Origin: Pegea sp. RAD2-039
Taxonomy: Eukaryota; Chordata; Thaliacea; Salpida; Salpidae
Direction: 5' to 3'
DNA: 64,000 bases
Assembly: GCA_034620365.1 (NCBI GenBank)
Contig: JAQGEQ010000251.1
Location: 310,001 to 374,000, forward strand
This document shows positions 41,401 through 52,741 of this stretch, piece after piece. The first letter of the stretch is position 1. The number at the start of each line of letters is the position of its first letter. The translations under genes were made by a program, and so were the position numbers. The notes beneath the pieces were generated by a model. It did no database searches and was not told the DNA's origin. It saw only the letters and a list, made by a program, of their open reading frames with translations.

Positions 41401-41628
41401 CTTTTTAAAGAATATTTTCATTTTAACCAAAATACTTATTAATGATAAAGTTTGAAAAATGTTTACAGACAAATGAATGATTTGTAAAAGATACTGGTTG
41501 AGTATCTATCAATTTGTCACTTAAATGAAAAATGTAAATAGCTGAAAATAGAAAATATCTATTGGTACAATCTTTAAAATAATTGTTGTTCATTTCACGA
41601 TAAAATAAAACTCACTCAAAGAATACAT
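38489..41628 (-). CDS. Glutamine-rich protein B of a tandem paralogous pair
   Basis: Eight coding exons: 41616-41628, 41221-41254, 40716-40787, 40193-40291, 40049-40132, 38988-39773, 38706-38798, 38489-38597; sum 1290 bases, 429 aa, no internal stop. It aligns to protein A along most of its length: RPYPIRHDTRIQSIPYQ, SENIAVAQQL, QSVLEAQMYEHS, GTGHGSVSCL, VQPTYFTSEQ. The C-terminus NHQFIMRKLRAFVLFRMQQK then KEKSAAK and the last codons NQVLEKSR match in position. The first exon again has 13 coding bases (MYSL plus one base). Two extra exons (40193-40291, 40049-40132) encode a segment (NQYDPKNYFYLFNRSLEKRE) lacking in A. All downstream intron phases are shared. Function unknown; likely nuclear by composition only. 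Confidence 0.82.
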
Positions 41629-43880
41629 TTCTTCTTTCAATCAAGTCGTAAATTTAATAGCTGAAAAATAATTTTTAAGTTAATAAAATTTATTTCGACT
41701 ATAAACTCATAAAACTGATCCTAATAATAAAAAATGTACACCAAATTAATTTGGACAAGTAAACATAAATTTTTAAATAATTTGCGACTGAATCTTTTTA
41801 TCTCAAAATAAAAACACTTTAAATAGGTTTTTATAAGCTTTCAATTTCAATATCAGTCGCTCTTATACTAACGCTGTTGGTTCTATCTCAGTTTTTTCAT
41901 CTTATCTCACTGCAACTTACAAAACTTTATAAATATTTAGTACCATTTATAAACATTAAACAATAGACAATAATAAACTAATTTTATGTTTTTCTAAAAA
42001 CCATAAACTTTTTTATTAACAGAAACCATATAAGTTAGACGTTTCTTGCATTAACAATTTTTATAGAATAATATAAACATTATGGTAAACTTGAGTTAAT
42101 CATATTTATATTAGCTTTAAATGTTTAGAATAAATTTTATAAAATGTTTTCTGAAGCTGTACTGGCGTATAATTTTTTGAGAAAGTTGTTCAGTAGCATA
42201 ATCAATTTGATAAAAAATCTTCATTATATAAAAGCTATAATCACTAAAAAAGATTCTGTTTAAGTAACTATCAACAAATCAGTTTCAGTTTTTATACTTT
42301 TTAAAACTATCTAAAAAAAGCAATTTTGTTGCTATTTTTGAAAATATATTTATTTAAAAAAATATTGAAAATAATCTTAATTGTTCATCAAGACAGAAAA
42401 CGATTGAATATTAAACAAGCTAACATCTTATTTTTATTAATTGTTTGTGTAGTTAAAATAAACAAACAATAAGCAACTTACTTTTAGAGCAGTGGCTTTA
42501 AATCTACAAGAATCAAAACTTTAAAGTGATGGACACAAGAATAAGAATACTTCTTTCTTCTTAATCGTTTTTCTTTGGAACCAACACTAATAATAATTTG
42601 TCATACAGTCATGCTAAGAATTCACCTTCTTCTAACTCTTGACTAGTTCAAAATCTGAATAACAAGAATTAGGAATAATTTGAAATTTCATTTATGTTAG
42701 GAAAAAAACAATTTAAAAATTGAGAATAACTTTTCTAGAGGATTGCATTAACCCCAGATAAAAATTACCTTCAACCCAATTTCTTTCAAAACAATTGATT
42801 TTAGAAATCAACCAAAGTAATTACCTATTTTACCAACCAACTACCAGTACCTATTGTAATTATTTTTATGTTTATACACATATAACAATTTCAACAAATT
42901 AGTAAATAGTGTACCAGTTAAAGAATAACTTTTTGCTTAGAGTCAATCTCAGTAGCAAAAAGTATTTTAAAAACTTCATATATTGTTGTTCTATTTACAG
43001 AAAAGTAGTTTTCTTCGTACATTTTGTTTAATATTTTGGATCATCTACAGATATTTAAACTCTTGTAACTTTTAACGTTAGTTGTGTATAAGACATTTAT
43101 GACAAAAAGGGTTTTGTATCATTGTACTTGTCCTAATTCTGTTTATACAACTAAGTTATGATTTATATGTAAAGGAATATGTTTACCTGACATCGAAAAG
43201 GCTTCTTTTTATAGCAAACAGTGTTTAGTCATCTAGATGATTTACGTTTGATTAAGAAAAGATGTTTCTAAGTATGGTATATTTGAACTGTATTGCAGAA
43301 GATTATTCTAACGCACATGTAAATGTCATTCAAGGGCGCGCCTACAGTTGTGTACTTACAGCCAGGTTAATCATCGCTTCTTAATTTTGTTGTTGTGAGT
43401 ATTTTATAGTAAAACAAACCACTTGTAACGAGTTATTACACAAGGTGACAAACTCAAGTGAGATTTCAAAACAAATTTGAAAATTCTTGCCAATATTAGC
43501 CATTTATTTTTGGTTTTTGTAACTTTTAACCATTTAGTTTGACTAATTAAAAGAAGAGAAAGTTAAAAAAGTTTCTATAAATCCTTTCTTACAAACCTGA
43601 GACTTTTTGAGAACTTGTGCTTACACGGATTTTAATGTTTTAAAGTTTTGCGTTCAAATGTTCATCGCTAGACACATGCTGACACTTCTGCAGTTCTCTC
43701 CAACTCTTATGAAGTAACTTCTTGAATTTTTCGGCCATTTTGTTTCATTTCTACCACCATCACGGCTAATATTCACTTTTCTGTTTACCGACATCATAGT
43801 GAAGTTGATCTTAGTTTCAGATCTTACCTCAAGTTTACTTTAGAAGTTGTGTTATCTTTCCTAGACAAAGATTTGTTGAA
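41629..43880. other. Intergenic DNA upstream of gene B
   Basis: A+T-rich with no coding-like frames. One CpG-rich spot (GGGCGCGCC near 43336) stands out but has no context. Confidence 0.5.
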
Positions 43881-45420
43881 TCATCAACCATTTTAAGACA
43901 CTTTAATATAAACATTTAAGTTACTCAATCTAAACTTATGTACCAAATGAAGCAGATAAAATCTATCATGGTAACAGTGATGATAATGACTCTTTATATC
44001 GAGCTTTATTCGAATTATTAAGGCGACGGACAACAACGTAATAAGAACAACGATACGCACTAACCACAACACAATCTATTCCCAGTAACAACGGTATCAG
44101 TATGATGTTCAACACATTTACATCAGCGGCAAAATACTCTACTGTTACAAGGTGTCTCATTATTACCATCAACAACAATTAGTCGCAACCGTAGTACTTT
44201 AGAGGTACACTTTTAAACGATCTGGTGGACCCCCGCACACCCACACCGCCGTTTCTTCCGCTATTCGGGCTGACGTTGCCACTCCTGGTATCCAAACCAT
44301 CAAAACTCGTCTTTATTATCCCGTTAGAAACACGAACACTAGATTCGTCCCTCTCTTCATCTTATTCTCTAGTTATCATTGGGATTCTCCTTTAAATCAC
44401 TTGATGACACCCGTCGGGGACTATCCTCTTTATTACACCGTCCTGAATGAACATCAAAGTCCTGTTCATCAGTATTTGGGTATCTGGCTAGACCCCTCAA
44501 CGAAACGTTGGATTCCCAGTATACATCGCGTACATCGGATTAGTCTTCAGTAGTTCAACCTTCTTTACACGATCATCTTGTTTATTAATTTATACTTTTT
44601 AACATCTAAGTGATAGTATGAAGATCTCTTCTTGCTTCGTCCAATCTTTCGCTACTGTGGTTCTCATTTCATATCAAACTCATCACCTCTCTCTCCTTTC
44701 ATAGAGAATTAATGGATCTTACCCAAAAACTTGCAAACCCATCTTCATGAGCCACAAAAGTCCCTGCGCTCTCTGCAACGACTTGGATTTGTAAGGGGCT
44801 GAAGATTCATCATAAGTTCCGCATTATTCTTCATTTGATCTTTCCTGACAATAACCGCTGAAACAAACTTCTTCTACTCCATATACTGCAATTCGTTAAA
44901 GGTCATTTGTGTGTCTCAGATGGACTTAAGAACTGTGGGTGGTAAGGGAATCTTCTACCAAAGATTTGCGTACTGAATAAATGAACAACTCGAAATGCAA
45001 CAATAAAAAGGATAAGATGAAAGTTACAGCGCTACAAAGTTTTTATCTCGCTTCCACTATCTTCTCTTCCGCTGTGGCTGCAACAACTTCTACGGAGTTC
45101 ACTTTTATCTTTGTGAAAACGCTCATATACCTCCAGTTACCGTTTGTGATTGCTTCCTTCCTGCTCTTCCTCGCAACGAGAAAACTTAGGACTCCTCATT
45201 GGTCCCTGATTAGATCCAGTAGAGCTTATTATTTGTTCTTTAGCCCATAAGGAAGTGTCTCTTCTTCTGCCTTTCCTTCGTAGCTTTTCTACCTCATAAT
45301 AACTAGAGCGTCCGTCATCGCATCTCTTCTTATGCAGCTGCTTCGTAGATTTTAACATCACACGAATGACTATAATGTCTTCTCTGTCCACATCGAAAAT
45401 TAGAAGAAAATATGTTCATC
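43880..45420 (+). mobile_element. GC-rich coding-like island, probably a decayed mobile or foreign element
   Basis: About 1.5 kb whose base composition is close to balanced, in sharp contrast to both flanks. The best protein-like stretch is an uninterrupted frame at 44203-44553 (116 codons, no ATG at its start) containing TRLYYPVRNTNTRFVPLF and HQYLGIWLDPSTKRWIPS. The rest is coding-like but broken. I do not recognise the family and see no terminal repeats. It could be any class of old mobile or virus-like element; it is treated as a fossil. Confidence 0.4.
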
Positions 45421-45949
45421 TACACTAATGTGATCCAGTTTTATTTTCGGGTCGCTAAAATTTTCTGAAAAGGTTCAATTAAATTGATAAAAAAAGATCA
45501 AATACTAAAGATATATAAACAGCTTGAATCAAACCTCGTCTGGTAGCATACTAGCAACTTAGATTTTTCAACTATTAAAGCTTTTCTCGGTCACAGGCCA
45601 CTGGTAGCTTGATGAGTATAGTTATTGAAATACCATAAAAAAGTTATAAAGGATAGATCCTGGTTCAAATAAAAAATTCTAATATTTATTCATTTTGGTA
45701 AAAGCAAATTCTGTTAGTAATAAGCAACCATAGAAGGCATACAAAGAACTTTTTAATCAAATTGATTGATAAACTATGATCCATTTTATGGTTTAAACGG
45801 TGAAAGGGCTTATTCTTACTGCAGAGGTAACTGCTTTTCATACAAGTAGGCAGTTTCAACGTTTAACCAATAAATAAATCCTTACTACCGTAAAACTCTT
45901 CCTCGTATAATTCCATTAAGCGACATTTTTGTGTGGAGGCAGAAGCATT

Positions 45950-46082
45950 TGTTCATAGTACTCCAAGTTGTTCATAGTAATCCAAGCTGTTCATAGTACT
46001 CCAAGTTGTTCATAGTAATCCAAGCTGTTCATAGTAATCCAAGCTGTTCATAGTACTCCAAGTTGCTCATAGTAAACCAACT
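45950..46082. repeat. 19-bp minisatellite
   Basis: Seven copies of a 19-base unit (GTTCATAGTAATCCAAGCT), alternating between AATCC and ACTCC variants. The alternation suggests growth as a 38-bp dimer. Confidence 0.9.
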
Positions 46083-48126
46083 TTTAAAAAGCCTTTAAAA
46101 AAACGTTTAAGAAGTTGGTAACGTGAAAGTTTACTAAAACTACAAAATATGAATAAGAAACTTTACAAAATGCTGATTATGCAAAAGGTTTGTGCCTTTT
46201 TTAGAAGTAAACAGTAATAAAATTTTATAGAATTTTGCGCGTTAAAAATTATTTGAATCTAAAATTTACAAATTACATAAAATAATTTATCTGCCTTAGA
46301 TGTTAAACAGTTCGACTTGTTATAAAGCTGAATAAATAAGAAGAGATTTCTCAATCTAAGAATATAGAATCAAAAAAGTTTGCAAAAGTTCTGACCTACT
46401 TTATTTTTCATTTTTATAATTTAGCTAGACATTTCCAAAAATTTTTTCTCTCATTAAACAGGATAATATTTTTTTATTTTTATCTAAGTTGAAAGTAACA
46501 AAAAGAAAGAAATAAAAGCAGAAAATGATTTTATAAGTTAGCAAAAATTTTTACAATTTTGTGCTCGTATGGTATTTTACTACGTTTGCATTTCAAGAAA
46601 AAAACTTGGAATTTATCTTGAGTAATAGAAAATTATTATTTCGTGAATTACGTTGATAATAAATGGTACGAATATTTTTAATAATCAAATCTTGTCTTTT
46701 ATACAATAATGCTTTGATTTTCACAGTATTTTTGACAGTATTTCATAAAACAAATTTTAAAGAACATTTTTCGCTCTGAGGTAAAGAAAAAAATGAGATA
46801 ACTGTTGAGGCAAGGTAAATATTTTTAAGGATTTCATAACGCGTCTTTCTCCGTAGTGTAACGACTATCACGCCATTGAATCAGGCCATACTACTACTAA
46901 TTTAAAAGTATAGCGCAATAAAGCTTCTATATGTTTTTAAGTTTCGATTATAAATATGATCAGTAAAAAATATTAATTTATTACAGCTTATATAACTTTT
47001 TCTCATTTTTTATGCTATGTAAGTTTAATAAAAATTTTTATATGAATGACATATAACTTGTTTGAATCGATTAATTATGGTAAAATGAAGTCATGTAAAA
47101 TTTATATTGAAATAAATAGTTTTCTATTATCAAAAAAATTAATAAAAATATTTAAAAAGTATTTTACATAATATAAAATTGTCTTTAATAAATTATATCA
47201 AATTAAGTATAAAAGTTTCGTATATAAAATTAATAGGTCAAAGTTCAAACAGTTTTTACAAATATTGAAATTTATCAGCGGGTACTACACGGGTGTTGCG
47301 CTACCATCAACATCTATTTAATTTGATAACTCCATTTTTAGTCTGCTTTTATTTAAAGCAAATTAATGGTTGTTGGTGTCAATTTATTTGCATTTCTTAC
47401 TTTGTTAACTGTTTTAGCTTTTGCTTAAAAAAATTGCATTTTTTTTTGAAAGCTTCTGTATTTTGTTTGGTTTTGTTACCTTAATTGTGATGCTATAAAT
47501 TAAAGTTTCACAACATTAATTATCTTTCTAAATTTAAGTTTTTTGTATTTAACATTTTTGTATGATACTTTATATAGTTTGTTGACTAAATCCTACTAAT
47601 TTTTGTATAATTTTATCTCTAAAGTTGTTATTAATATTTAATAGTTCCATTATCTTATTAAGACTAATTTTTACTTTTATTCATCCATTAAAGCCTAGAA
47701 ATATTTTGATTTGCTATCTTTTGTTATTTATAAAAAGTTTATTTTACTGTATGCAAGTAATTATGTTATATTAATATTACATATAATAATTTACTTTAGA
47801 AAATATTATTTATTAACTATATATTATTTTAAAAGCTAATATATTTTTTAATTATAGAATTATGTATTAGTCTTATCTAATTTATTGTGTATTTATTTTT
47901 CATAAAATTTTATTATCAATTTTTTTTATTATTATTTTATAGAACAGAAATTTCATGTGATTATAAATTTTTTATAATTTGAAATAGATTTAAAGTTTTA
48001 ATTTTATTATATCAAATTGTTTATATATTCATAAATTTCCTTACTACTTTTATATATTAGCTATTTATAATAATATATTTTTTTTTTATTTCATGGAAAA
48101 GTATTAGCCTTTTAAAACAGTGCAAA
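46083..48126. other. Extremely A+T-rich intergenic DNA
   Basis: No genes seen. A short GC-richer spot at 46846-46873 (CTTTCTCCGTAGTGTAACGA) resembles the first half of a tRNA-Val gene (TTTCCGTAGTGTAGTGGTTA) but lacks a second half, so it is likely a remnant. Confidence 0.45.
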
Positions 48127-49302
48127 ATGCATAGATGTACTTCAGCAAATTGGAAATATGTTGCTGAAAAGATGAAAATGTTGTCTGAACATTTTTTTTC
48201 TCATCGTTTACAAGCTCCTGATGGATGTCCTTTTAAAACTGGTGAATTTGTTGATGTGAAGGATTATGATAAGAGACTTAGAAGAGCTGTCATTGTTTAT
48301 TTTCATCCAAACCAAACTGTTTTAATTCGATTTTTAGATGACGACTCACTTCGATTTAGAACTATTGAAGAATTTATCAAAATTGATTCTGATGCTAAAG
48401 AAGAGATGGATTCAAGAGATGCCTCCAAAGATACCAAAGTTGGTGCCAAGGAAGATAAGGGTTCAGAAGCTGATTCCAAAGACACCAAAGTTGATGCCAA
48501 GGAAGATAAGGGTTCAAAAGATGCTTCCAAAGATACCAAAGTTGATGCCAAGGAAGATAAGGGTTCAGAAGATGCTTCCAAAGATATCAAAGTTGATCCC
48601 AAGGAAGATAAGGGTTCAGAAGCTGATTCCAAAGATATCAAAGTTGATGCCAAGGAAGATAAGGGTTCAGAAGATACTTCCAAAGATATCAAAGTTGATC
48701 CCAAGGAAGATAAGGGTTCAGAAGCTGATTCCAAAGATACCAAAGTTGATGCCAAGGAAGATAAGGGTTCAGAAGATGCTTCCAAAGATATCAAAGTTGA
48801 TCCCAAGGAAGATAAGGGTTCAGAAGCTGATTCCAAAGACACCAAAGTTGATGCCAAGGAAGAAAAGGGTTCAGAAGATGCTTCCAAAGACACCAAAGTT
48901 GATGCCAATGAAGATAAGGATTCAGAAGATACTTCCAAAGACACCAAAGTTGATGCCAAGGAAGATAAGGGTTCAGAAGATGCTTCCAAAAATATCAAAG
49001 TTGATCCCAAGGAAGATAAGGGTTCAGAAGCTGATTCCAAAGACACCAAAGTTGATGCCAAGGAAGATAAGGATTCAGAAGATACTTCCAAAGACACCAA
49101 AGTTGATCCCAAGGAAGATAAGGGTTCAGAATCTGCTTTCAAAGATACCAAAGTTGATTCCAAGGAGGAACATCAGAATAGTTTGGAAGTTGATCTTAAT
49201 GATAAAGTTGATAGAATCAGAAGAAAACGATTATTTCAAGAAACTGATTTATCAGAAGACTTCCTGAAGCCACCTCCTAAGAATCACTGTGCCGAAAATT
49301 AA
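48127..49302 (+). CDS. Acidic 17-aa-repeat protein with N-terminal Tudor/chromo-barrel-like domain
   Basis: A 391-aa intronless frame. Residues 1-34 are unremarkable. Residues 35-88 (CPFKTGEFVDVKDYDKRLRR ... VLIRFLDDDSLRFRTIEEF) look like a small five-strand barrel of the Tudor/chromo-barrel kind. From about residue 95 to 345 there are 15 near-identical 17-residue units (KDTKVDAKEDKGSEADS), highly charged and probably disordered, encoded by a 51-bp DNA repeat. The tail is basic (RIRRKRL), possibly a nuclear signal. The start is the first ATG, after dense A+T DNA. The 51-bp unit has no stops in two other frames, so long spurious frames overlap it on both strands; the acid/base-balanced frame with the folded domain is the credible one. 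Function unknown; a chromatin reader is a guess. Confidence 0.8.
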   Translation: MHRCTSANWKYVAEKMKMLSEHFFSHRLQAPDGCPFKTGEFVDVKDYDKRLRRAVIVYFHPNQTVLIRFLDDDSLRFRTIEEFIKIDSDAKEEMDSRDASKDTKVGAKEDKGSEADSKDTKVDAKEDKGSKDASKDTKVDAKEDKGSEDASKDIKVDPKEDKGSEADSKDIKVDAKEDKGSEDTSKDIKVDPKEDKGSEADSKDTKVDAKEDKGSEDASKDIKVDPKEDKGSEADSKDTKVDAKEEKGSEDASKDTKVDANEDKDSEDTSKDTKVDAKEDKGSEDASKNIKVDPKEDKGSEADSKDTKVDAKEDKDSEDTSKDTKVDPKEDKGSESAFKDTKVDSKEEHQNSLEVDLNDKVDRIRRKRLFQETDLSEDFLKPPPKNHCAEN

Positions 49303-50692
49303 TGACTTTTATAACTAACACTATTTCTTCTTTAAAACTTGTAATTCTGCTCAGCTGTTTTTTATTTTAATAAGATTCTAAATAATAGCCTATGCTCTGC
49401 CATGTGAACATTTTTTATCTTGCTTATTTATGGCTTATTGGTAATTATATTTGATTTTTTAGTTCCATTAAGTTGTGCCATTTTTATAAGTATAAAAACT
49501 GTTTTTACACATGCTTTAGAATTTAATTGAGATTATAAACTGCCTGAGTATTTTCTCTGTATTTAATAATCTTCAGTTTATTTGTAATCATTTGAATAAC
49601 TAATTTGTTTTTGAAATTTTCTATTAATGTATTGGTTGTTTTTTTTTTATCTGACTTATTAGTTTGTTAGATTAAGGCCTATACTGTAATCAATGAAATG
49701 CTTTATAAGTGTCATCAAAACTTCTAAGATGTATTCAGCTCAGTTTGTCTGCATTTATTGCCAGATATTTTTTAGATTAATTTATGTAATATCCACTTTA
49801 GTGAAATTAAACTTTAGCTTTTTTGAAGAGCTTATTTGAAAAAAGTTTCAGCTTAATAGACAAGATGGAACAATTTTGATAAAAAAGTAAAATATTATAA
49901 ATTATGTCTGAAAAAATGGAAGTTTAACTTAAAATGTATAGGTGTAATCGTCCAACTTTTAAACAGTACTCAATATATTACGGAAGATAAAAGCATTTTA
50001 CTGAGATTTTTAAAATATATTTTCCTTTGTATTTCTTGTTTTACCATCTTTTTAAATTATAAATATTTTTTTTTAAATCATTTCAAACTATTTATATCTG
50101 TAGAATTGTGACAAATTCTATCTAAGTTTTTGCAAATTTTCTTTTAATGTTTTAAATAGTTTTTATACTTTTGGCTAATGATAGATTTCTTACAAAGATA
50201 TAAATAAATTTTGTTATTATTCATAATTTTATATAAAAACTAAATAACTTAAATACTTTTTATCTAATTTAAAAGAAAATTTCTATAATGTCTTTAGTAA
50301 GTCAGTTTTTACAATTATTTGTATTAATGTTTATAGATATATATTCTTAATACAACAATTTTATATATTCTTATGTTTTAGATTTTATACTTTTATATGA
50401 ACTTATTTTTAAATATGTATATAAATATACTATGAATATACTTGTAGACGTTACCTAAATTTAGATACTAACTTTAATCAAACTATAGTTTACCAAGATT
50501 TATTTTATTATGGAATTTATAGATTGCTTATATTTTAGTGATTTTTATAGAAGTACAGTTGAATTAATATCATTTTTATAAACTAGTATAAATAATTCAA
50601 TTATTGTATATCTAAATACATGTTCTCATAAACTATTTTATTCAGATCCGATCTGTTTGTCTATTTGAACTAAATGCTGCTACTGCTTTAAG
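49303..50692. other. Intergenic DNA between the two repeat-protein genes
   Basis: 1.4 kb of A+T-rich DNA holding the 3' UTR of the upstream gene and the promoter of the next. No recognisable element. Confidence 0.5.
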
Positions 50693-52741
50693 ATGGATTC
50701 TTGCAATATTTCAAATCTTGGTAAAATTTCCTCAGTAGATTCGATATCTGTAACTCCAAACGATTCCAATAATATTGAAAATGTAATCGTTAAAGAAGTT
50801 ACTGAAGAGGTCCAAAAAGCTCCTGAAGATTTCCAAGAAGCTCCTGAAGGTGTCCAAGATTCTTCTGCTATGCAGGAAGCTTCTGGAGGTGTCCAAGAAA
50901 CTTCTGAAGATGTCCAAGTAACTCCTGAAGGTGTCCAAGATTCTTCTGCTATGCAGGAAGCTTCTGAAGATGTCCAAGAAACTTCTGAAGATGTCCAAGA
51001 AACTTCTGAAGATGTCCAAGTAACTCCTGAAGGTATCCAAGATTCTTCTGCTATGCAGAAAGCTTCTGAAGATGTCCAAGAAACTCTTGAAGATGTCCAA
51101 GAAGCTTCTGAAGATGTCCAAGAAACTCTTGAAGATGTCCAAAAGGCTCCTGAAGATGTCCAAGTAACTCCTGAAGATGTCCAAGAAACTTCTGAAGATG
51201 TCCAAAAGGCTCCTGAAGATGTCCAAGTAACTTCTGAAGACGTCCAACAAGCTCCTGAAAAGGTCCCAGAAGTTACAGAGGTCCAAGTAACTCCTGAAGA
51301 CGTCCAACAAGCTCCTGAAATAGTCCAAGAAGTTACAGAGGTCCAAAAAGCTCCTGAAGGTGTCCAAGAAACTTCTGAAGATGTCCAAAAAGCTCCTGAA
51401 GAAGTCCAAGTAACTCCTGAAGAGGTTCAAGTAACTCTTGAAGAGGTCCAACAAGCTACAGATGCCCAAAAAGCTCCTGAAGAGGCCCAAAAAGCTCCTG
51501 AAGGTGTCCAAATAGCTTCTGAAGAGGCCCAAGAAGCTCCTGAAGGTGTCCAAGATTCTTCTGCTATGCAGGAAGCTTCTGAAGAGGTCCAAGTAACTCT
51601 TGAAGAGGTCCAAGAAGTTACAGAGGCCCAAAAAGCTCCTGAAGAGGTCCAAAAAGCTCCTGAAGAGGTCCAAAAAGCTCCTGAAGAGGTCCAAAAAGCT
51701 TCTGAAGATGTCCAAAAAGCTCCTGAAGAGGTCCAAAAAGCTTCTGAAGAGGTCCAAGAAGCTCCAGAAAAGGTCCAAGAAACTACAGATGTCCAAAAAG
51801 CTTCTGAAGATGTCCAAGAAACTCCTGAAGGTGCCCAAAAAGCTCCTGAAGAGGTCCAAAAAGCTCCTGAAGATGTCCAAAAAGCTCCTGAAGAGGCCCA
51901 AGAAACTTCTGAAGATGTCCAACAAACTCCTGAAGAGGTCCAAGAAGCTCCTGAAGAGGCCCAAGAAACTTCTGAAGAGGTCCAAGAAACTCCTGAAGAG
52001 GTCCAAGAAACTTCTGCTATGCAGGAAGCTTCTGAAGATCTTCAAAACACCCCTATGGATATTCATGACTCTTATAAAGCTGCCCAAACTGCTTTAAAGA
52101 CTTCTAAAAGCTCCAAACGAACTTACAAACAATCTCTCTCTTGTTCTGAAGATAATTCAAAAAAGTTGAAGGTGGTTGAAAAAACTTCTGGTGCTGCTAA
52201 GAGAAATTCCAAGACATCTAAGTACGTAGATCCGTTGATAGATGAGGATCGTCAATCAAGTACTCATCCTCTACAGTTATCAACATGGCAAGTTCAGATG
52301 AGATCAAAACGACAGAAGATTCAGAATTTCTTTAATTCAAGCAGCACTTCTTCATCAGATCATAAATTTAAAATAGGAACAGTAGTTTACGTGAAGACCA
52401 GCTCACTTGATAGTAGATATTATGCTGCTACTGTTGTCAATTATCACAACGAAGGTGATAGTTGTCTTGTACGAATACATGAAAGCGATAGTTTGAAAAA
52501 TTGTGACGTCAAAAGCCTTAAAGAAGAAGATCCTAATAAAGGAGAAGAAGCAACTGAACTAAGTCCTTCGAAGACACCTATAGTGATGACGCGACGCAGA
52601 AAAAAGTTGGTCAATGTTATTGAGCCTTCTATAGAGGTAGAGAAAAGTCCTACAACACCCCTAGCTCTTAAGAGACTCAGTAACCATAATCGTAAAGGTT
52701 ATGATGATTATGGATTAGCAATCTTTGGTGAGAAATATTAG
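50693..52741 (+). CDS. Heptapeptide-repeat protein with C-terminal Tudor-like domain
   Basis: A 682-aa single frame. Residues 35-455 are roughly 60 tandem heptads of the form PEEVQKA / SEDVQET, encoded by a 21-bp repeat and interrupted about five times by DSSAMQEA blocks. This acidic, Gln-rich tract could form an extended or coiled-coil rod. A basic linker (KSSKRTYKQSLS, SKRQKIQNFF) follows. Residues 556-615 (HKFKIGTVVYVKTSSLDSRY ... CLVRIHESDSLKNCDVKSLK) form a Tudor/chromo-barrel-like domain resembling that of the neighbouring gene. It ends with a basic patch MTRRRKKL and a polar tail. The same orientation, lack of introns and shared domain suggest an old tandem duplication with separate repeat growth. 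Function unknown. Confidence 0.84.
   Translation: MDSCNISNLGKISSVDSISVTPNDSNNIENVIVKEVTEEVQKAPEDFQEAPEGVQDSSAMQEASGGVQETSEDVQVTPEGVQDSSAMQEASEDVQETSEDVQETSEDVQVTPEGIQDSSAMQKASEDVQETLEDVQEASEDVQETLEDVQKAPEDVQVTPEDVQETSEDVQKAPEDVQVTSEDVQQAPEKVPEVTEVQVTPEDVQQAPEIVQEVTEVQKAPEGVQETSEDVQKAPEEVQVTPEEVQVTLEEVQQATDAQKAPEEAQKAPEGVQIASEEAQEAPEGVQDSSAMQEASEEVQVTLEEVQEVTEAQKAPEEVQKAPEEVQKAPEEVQKASEDVQKAPEEVQKASEEVQEAPEKVQETTDVQKASEDVQETPEGAQKAPEEVQKAPEDVQKAPEEAQETSEDVQQTPEEVQEAPEEAQETSEEVQETPEEVQETSAMQEASEDLQNTPMDIHDSYKAAQTALKTSKSSKRTYKQSLSCSEDNSKKLKVVEKTSGAAKRNSKTSKYVDPLIDEDRQSSTHPLQLSTWQVQMRSKRQKIQNFFNSSSTSSSDHKFKIGTVVYVKTSSLDSRYYAATVVNYHNEGDSCLVRIHESDSLKNCDVKSLKEEDPNKGEEATELSPSKTPIVMTRRRKKLVNVIEPSIEVEKSPTTPLALKRLSNHNRKGYDDYGLAIFGEKY

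Noticed and set aside
44981-45391. Two opposed frames in the GC-rich island as host genes
   Set aside because: They overlap each other on opposite strands and show no domain; they fall inside the probable decayed element.
48303-49267. Alternative long frames across the 51-bp repeat gene on both strands
   Set aside because: A stop-free repeat unit keeps several frames open. Only the frame at 48127-49302 includes a folded non-repeat domain and sensible termini.
50732-52097. Alternative frames across the 21-bp repeat gene (FRSFLDL-type and KKLLKRS-type)
   Set aside because: Shadows of the heptad repeat; they lack non-repetitive protein-like flanks.
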